Shown: one piece after another, positions 6,496 to 8,698 of the stretch
How the letters are laid out: each line of letters starts with the position of its first letter
How positions within the stretch are numbered: position 1 is the first letter of the stretch
Source of the DNA: an uncultured Collinsella sp.
GTDB taxonomy: Bacteria > Actinomycetota > Coriobacteriia > Coriobacteriales > Coriobacteriaceae
NCBI GenBank assembly: GCA_900552755.1
Contig: USAY01000081.1
Location: forward strand, 1 to 8,698
Direction of reading: 5' to 3'
Length of the DNA stretch: 8,698 bases
Translations under genes and position numbers: made by a program
The notes under the pieces: generated by a model
What the model was told of the DNA's origin: nothing
The model's input: only the letters and a program-made list of their open reading frames with translations
The model's database searches: none

Positions 6496-6532
6496 GTTTC
6501 GTTTCGGTTTCGTTTCGACGGGGCGGGTTTCG
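6496..6532. repeat. Cluster of GTTTCG repeats upstream of asd
   Basis: An 11-bp unit, GTTTCGTTTCG, is repeated in direct tandem (6496-6506 and 6507-6517), and a further GTTTCG follows at 6527-6532. This gives five GTTTCG hexamers in 37 bp, two pairs of which share a base. It lies in the lysC-asd gap and overlaps the hairpin at 6518-6544. Confidence 0.7.
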
Positions 6533-6544
6533 TGTCCGCCCCGT
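6518..6544 (+). terminator. Candidate terminator or leader hairpin between lysC and asd
   Basis: A 9-bp perfect stem ACGGGGCGG / CCGCCCCGT (6518-6526 with 6536-6544) has a 9-nt loop and is followed by TTCTTGT. The GC-rich stem with a partial T tail suggests attenuation or termination of lysC read-through, but the tail is poor. Confidence 0.4.
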
Positions 6545-6560
6545 TCTTGTATACACTGGC

Positions 6561-6566
6561 TACAAT
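6561..6566 (+). promoter_or_regulatory. Candidate -10 element for asd
   Basis: TACAAT matches TATAAT at 5 of 6 positions, lies in a locally A/T-rich stretch, and would start transcription about 45 nt before the asd ATG. No convincing -35 is seen at 16-18 bp. It suggests asd has its own promoter as well as any read-through from lysC. Confidence 0.35.
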
Positions 6567-6618
6567 AATCGGCCTGCTCGGCGTGCGGGCAAAAGCCAAA
6601 ACCTTTAAAGGGGGAAGC

Positions 6619-7644
6619 ATGAAACAGTACACGGTTGCTATTTTGGGCGCGACGGGAGCCGTGGGCACCCAGATGCTCGAGTGCCTCAACGAGCAGGAGT
6701 TCCCGGTCGGCAAGCTCAAGCTGTTGGCAAGTGCACGCTCCGCGGGCAAGACCGTTGAGTTCCGCGGCGAGCAGATCGTGATTGAAGAGGCTTGCCCTGA
6801 GGCCTTTGAGGGCTGCGACATTGTGCTCGGAGCCGCCGGCGACGATATCGCGAAGGAACTGCTGCCCGAGGCCGTCAAGCGCGGCGCTGTCGTGGTCGAC
6901 AACAGCCATGCCTTCCGTATGGATCCCGAGGTGCCGCTGGTCGTGCCCGAGATCAATGCCGACGATATCAAGTGGCATCACGGCCTTATCGCCAACCCCA
7001 ACTGCGCGACCATTATCGGTCTGGTTCCCACGTGGCCGCTGCACCAGCTCGCTGGCGTGAAGCGCATGATCGTCTCGACGTATCAGGCGGCTTCGGGTGC
7101 CGGCGCTCCCGGCATGGCCGAACTCGAGACCCAGCTGGCCGCCCTGGGCCGCGGCGAGGAGATTCCCGAGCCGCGCGCCTTTGCCGCCCAGCTCGCGAGC
7201 AACCTGATTCCGCAGATCGGCGGCGTCAAGGAGGAAGGCTTTACCTCCGAGGAGATGAAGTTGCAAAACGAGGGCCGCAAGATTATGCACCTGCCCGAGC
7301 TTCGCGTGAACTGCACCTGCGTTCGTGTGCCCGTGCTGCGTTCGCACTCCGAGAGCATTACGCTCGAGTTTGAGCGCGATATTACGGTGGAAGAGGCCCG
7401 TGCTGCGCTGGCTGCCGCTCCCGGCGTCAAGCTGGTTGACGATATGGCTGCCGAGGATGCACACGACCGCTTCCCCATGCCGATGGACACGTCCGACCAG
7501 GACCTGATTTGGGTCGGCCGCGTGCGTCGCGACATCTCGAACCCCGAGGCCGCGCGCGGTATCACCTTCTGGTGCTGCGGCGACCAAATCCGTAAGGGCG
7601 CGGCAACCAACGCCGTCCAGATCGCCAAGCTGCTCTGCGAGTAG
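6619..7644 (+). CDS. asd: Aspartate-semialdehyde dehydrogenase
   Basis: A 341-residue NADPH-dependent enzyme that reduces 4-aspartyl phosphate to aspartate 4-semialdehyde, the branch point to lysine/diaminopimelate and homoserine. The Rossmann motif ILGATGAVG (8-16) is N-terminal. The catalytic cysteine lies in ANPNCAT (C129). STYQAASGAG (153-162) and RVPVLRSHSES (236-246, probable active-site H243) are further signatures. Length is normal. The frame is open upstream to a GTG at 6532, but AAAGGGGG (6607-6614) just before the ATG at 6619, and the homology-like start MKQYTVAILGATG, fix the start. It lies 174 bp after lysC on the same strand and is followed by the long inverted repeat at 7659-7788, which probably ends the transcript. 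Confidence 0.96.
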   Translation: MKQYTVAILGATGAVGTQMLECLNEQEFPVGKLKLLASARSAGKTVEFRGEQIVIEEACPEAFEGCDIVLGAAGDDIAKELLPEAVKRGAVVVDNSHAFRMDPEVPLVVPEINADDIKWHHGLIANPNCATIIGLVPTWPLHQLAGVKRMIVSTYQAASGAGAPGMAELETQLAALGRGEEIPEPRAFAAQLASNLIPQIGGVKEEGFTSEEMKLQNEGRKIMHLPELRVNCTCVRVPVLRSHSESITLEFERDITVEEARAALAAAPGVKLVDDMAAEDAHDRFPMPMDTSDQDLIWVGRVRRDISNPEAARGITFWCCGDQIRKGAATNAVQIAKLLCE

Positions 7645-7658
7645 CGGTGGACCTGTCC

Positions 7659-7788
7659 GGCGGGGGCCGGGCTTAGTTTTCAGAACGTCCTCGACCATGT
7701 GTGGCGCCTTGTCCTGCTCCTTCGGAGCCGCGGACAAGGCGCCACACTGGTCTGCGGAGTGTTCTGAAAACTAAGCCCGGCCCCCGCC
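7659..7788. repeat. Long nested hairpin with perfect 28-bp arms after asd
   Basis: Arms 7659-7686 and 7761-7788 are perfectly complementary over 28 bp. A second perfect 16-bp stem (7699-7714 with 7732-7747) lies inside, and GCTCC-TTC-GGAGC (7716-7728) forms the tip. GACCA (7693-7697) and TGGTC (7748-7752) pair in between. It starts 14 bp after the asd stop, so it is a plausible terminator. Its size exceeds a normal terminator and matches the other long repeats of the window. Confidence 0.88.
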
Positions 7789-7999
7789 TGTGGTGACGCT
7801 GCTGCGAGCGGTCTGCGATGGGGCCGTTGTTGGTTGGGGCCGCTGGGCTGATGTGGGGGGGCACGTGGCTGTTGCGGGCCCTGGTTCCGGCGGCGGCCTC
7901 GGCGCTTCGCGCCTGCCGCCTTGGGGGACTGTGGGGCGCGGCCGGCAGCGGCGGCGCGTTGCGCCTGCTGCCTGCGGGGACTTTGGGGTGGGGCCGAAT
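7789..7999. other. G+T-rich non-coding stretch between two long hairpins
   Basis: The plus strand is strikingly G+T-rich (46 of 60 bases in the row starting at 7801) and studded with GGGG runs. A 69-codon frame from an ATG at 7818 has no ribosome binding site and ends inside the next repeat arm, so I do not call it a gene. The only structure seen is the 52-bp tandem duplication at 7892-7995. Confidence 0.6.
7892..7995. repeat. 52-bp imperfect tandem duplication, each copy a hairpin plus G-runs
   Basis: Copy 1 (7892-7943) and copy 2 (7944-7995) abut exactly and agree at 41 of 52 positions by my alignment, with no gaps. Each begins with a 29-nt hairpin. The first is GGCGGC-ctc-GGCGC-ttc-GCGCC-t-GCCGCC and the second is GGCAGC-ggc-GGCGC-gtt-GCGCC-t-GCTGCC. 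Each then continues with GGGGACT, another GGGG run and a final GGCC. Substitutions in the outer stem keep pairing: G-C in copy 1 becomes A-T in copy 2 at paired positions 4 and 26. Confidence 0.75.
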
Positions 8000-8181
8000 C
8001 GAAGGTGAATGGTTTTCCGAGAAGTGAACGACCTATTTTGGACCCTTGAAGCATCGGCATATTTTGGCCGCCATTTCCTGCGGTTTTATCGCATGAATCC
8101 TGCTGTTTTGCAGTCAAAAAATGCGGATGCTTCGGGGCCCTAGTTTTACTCGTTCACTTCTCGGAAAACCATTCACCTTCG
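8000..8181. repeat. Long inverted repeat with perfect 32-bp arms upstream of ogt
   Basis: Arms 8000-8031 and 8150-8181 are perfectly complementary over 32 bp. Further inward GAAGCATC (8048-8055) pairs with GATGCTTC (8126-8133), GCAT (8057-8060) pairs with ATGC (8121-8124), and the segments around them are largely complementary. The element is about 182 bp and could fold end to end. It has no open frame of its own and no clear flanking target duplication. It resembles a miniature inverted-repeat element or a large intergenic hairpin. Confidence 0.85.
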
Positions 8182-8217
8182 TTTTTGCCGGACATCGTTT
8201 TGGGCGTTGCGACTCGG

Positions 8218-8251
8218 TATCGGCCGATATTGAGAGGGAAAACGCCCTCTC
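8218..8251. other. Two small palindromes in the ogt upstream region
   Basis: TATCGGCCGATA (8218-8229) is a perfect 12-bp palindrome. GAGAGGG / CCCTCTC (8232-8238 with 8245-8251, 6-nt loop) is a perfect 7-bp stem directly after it. They lie about 60-90 bp before the likely ogt promoter. They could be regulatory dyads or the end of an upstream leftover. No T tail follows on either strand, so a terminator role is unlikely. Confidence 0.5.
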
Positions 8252-8306
8252 TTGGACAATCGAGTCTGTCCGGACGTATCTGCGAGGTTGTCTGCACAAT
8301 TCGCGG

Positions 8307-8312
8307 TATTAT
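8307..8312 (+). promoter_or_regulatory. Candidate -10 element for the methyltransferase gene
   Basis: TATTAT matches TATAAT at 5 of 6 positions. It would start transcription near 8319, just ahead of the AAAGGAG ribosome binding site (8327-8333). No good -35 is seen at standard spacing. Confidence 0.4.
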
Positions 8313-8339
8313 GGTGCGGAGTTTTGAAAGGAGCCGCTG

Positions 8340-8698
8340 GTGGTCACGACGACGTTTGCTTCGCCTTTGGGCGAAATCTTGCTTGCCGCTGATGGCCGCG
8401 GTTTGACGGGGCTTTGGTTTGAGGGTCAGGAGCACTTTGGCTCTACGCTGCTCAAAGAGGATGCGGAGTATGTCGTAGGTGCCGATGCGGTTTCTGGTAC
8501 CGGTGGGATGTCTTCGGTGAGTCCGGCAAATGGCGCGGCATCTTCGGTGCTTGAGCGTTCTTGGGCTTGGCTGAATGCTTATTTTGCGGGGCAGGAGCCT
8601 CGGTTTACGCCGCCGTTGCATATGATTGGCACGGCGTTTCAGCGTGAGGTTTGGTTTGAGCTGCTTTCTATCCCGCGTGGCGAGGTCGCTACGTATGG
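8340..8698 (+). CDS. ogt: Methylated-DNA--protein-cysteine S-methyltransferase, 5' part only
   Basis: The first 119 residues of an O6-alkylguanine-DNA alkyltransferase, which repairs O6-methylguanine by moving the methyl group to its own cysteine. The N-terminal part TTFASPLGEILLAADGRGLTGLWFEGQ and, near the cut, YFAGQEPRF (81-89) and GTAFQREVW...IPRGEVATYG (97-120) match the family. The catalytic PCHRV motif would lie beyond the window. The start is GTG at 8340, with AAAGGAG (8327-8333) 6 nt upstream. Residues about 47-70 are a Gly/Ser/Ala-rich stretch between the N-terminal domain and the helix before YFAG, which looks longer than usual. Codons favour T in third position more than asd or lysC. 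The choice between the Ogt and Ada C-terminal forms is not possible, though there is no room here for an Ada N-domain. Confidence 0.9.
   Translation, partial: MVTTTFASPLGEILLAADGRGLTGLWFEGQEHFGSTLLKEDAEYVVGADAVSGTGGMSSVSPANGAASSVLERSWAWLNAYFAGQEPRFTPPLHMIGTAFQREVWFELLSIPRGEVATY

Noticed and set aside
6532..6618. An upstream GTG start extending Asd by 29 residues
   Set aside because: The extension has no ribosome binding site and lies in the hairpin and promoter region. The ATG at 6619 has AAAGGGGG just upstream and matches the family N-terminus.
6484..7737. A 417-codon open frame on the minus strand opposite asd
   Set aside because: Antisense shadow of asd that also runs through a long hairpin repeat, and its sequence is not protein-like for any family I know.
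7818..8027. A 69-codon frame encoding a Gly/Ala/Leu-rich small protein
   Set aside because: There is no ribosome binding site before the ATG, it spans the tandem duplication out of register, and its last codons come from a repeat arm. The same GEWFSEK end appears on the opposite strand from the other arm.
7680..8117. A 145-codon Pro/Arg/Gln-rich frame on the minus strand
   Set aside because: It crosses two long inverted repeats and the G-rich duplication. The composition reflects the DNA repeats, not a protein.

Overview
The window reads as chromosomal DNA of a fairly GC-rich bacterium. The gene families, codon choice and the mix of intergenic hairpins fit a Coriobacteriia gut actinobacterium, most likely Collinsella or a close relative. 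That placement is inference from general familiarity, not from a database match. No rRNA, tRNA, CRISPR array or insertion sequence is visible.

Layout, left to right. (1) engB (23-613, +), an essential ribosome-assembly GTPase. (2) A two-gene cassette (715-2062, +) of visibly lower GC: a DUF3990 protein, predicted to be ADP-ribosyltransferase-like, overlaps by 35 bp a protein with a C-terminal XRE-type helix-turn-helix. It is preceded by two tandem palindromic operators inside a perfect 19-bp inverted repeat. This looks like a mobile, self-regulated toxin-antitoxin-like module dropped between housekeeping genes, and it is the best candidate for an undescribed system here. (3) thrB (2349-3230, -) and thrC (3434-4951, -), the last two steps of threonine synthesis. 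(4) Divergent from thrC, lysC (5056-6444, +) and asd (6619-7644, +), the first two steps of the aspartate pathway. A 16-bp near-palindrome in the 104-bp thrC/lysC divergent region could serve both directions. (5) A 695-bp non-coding region holding two long hairpin repeats and a G-rich 52-bp tandem duplication. (6) The 5' part of an O6-methylguanine-DNA methyltransferase gene (8340 to the window end).

Together lysC, asd, thrB and thrC supply four of the five enzymes from aspartate to threonine. Homoserine dehydrogenase (hom) is not in the window. Aspartate semialdehyde also feeds lysine and diaminopimelate synthesis.

Four long nested inverted repeats (2201-2327, 3244-3355, 7659-7788, 8000-8181) sit at gene ends. 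They share a design of perfect 22-32-bp arms around an inner palindrome, but not an obvious sequence. They may act as terminators, or may be miniature intergenic repeats.
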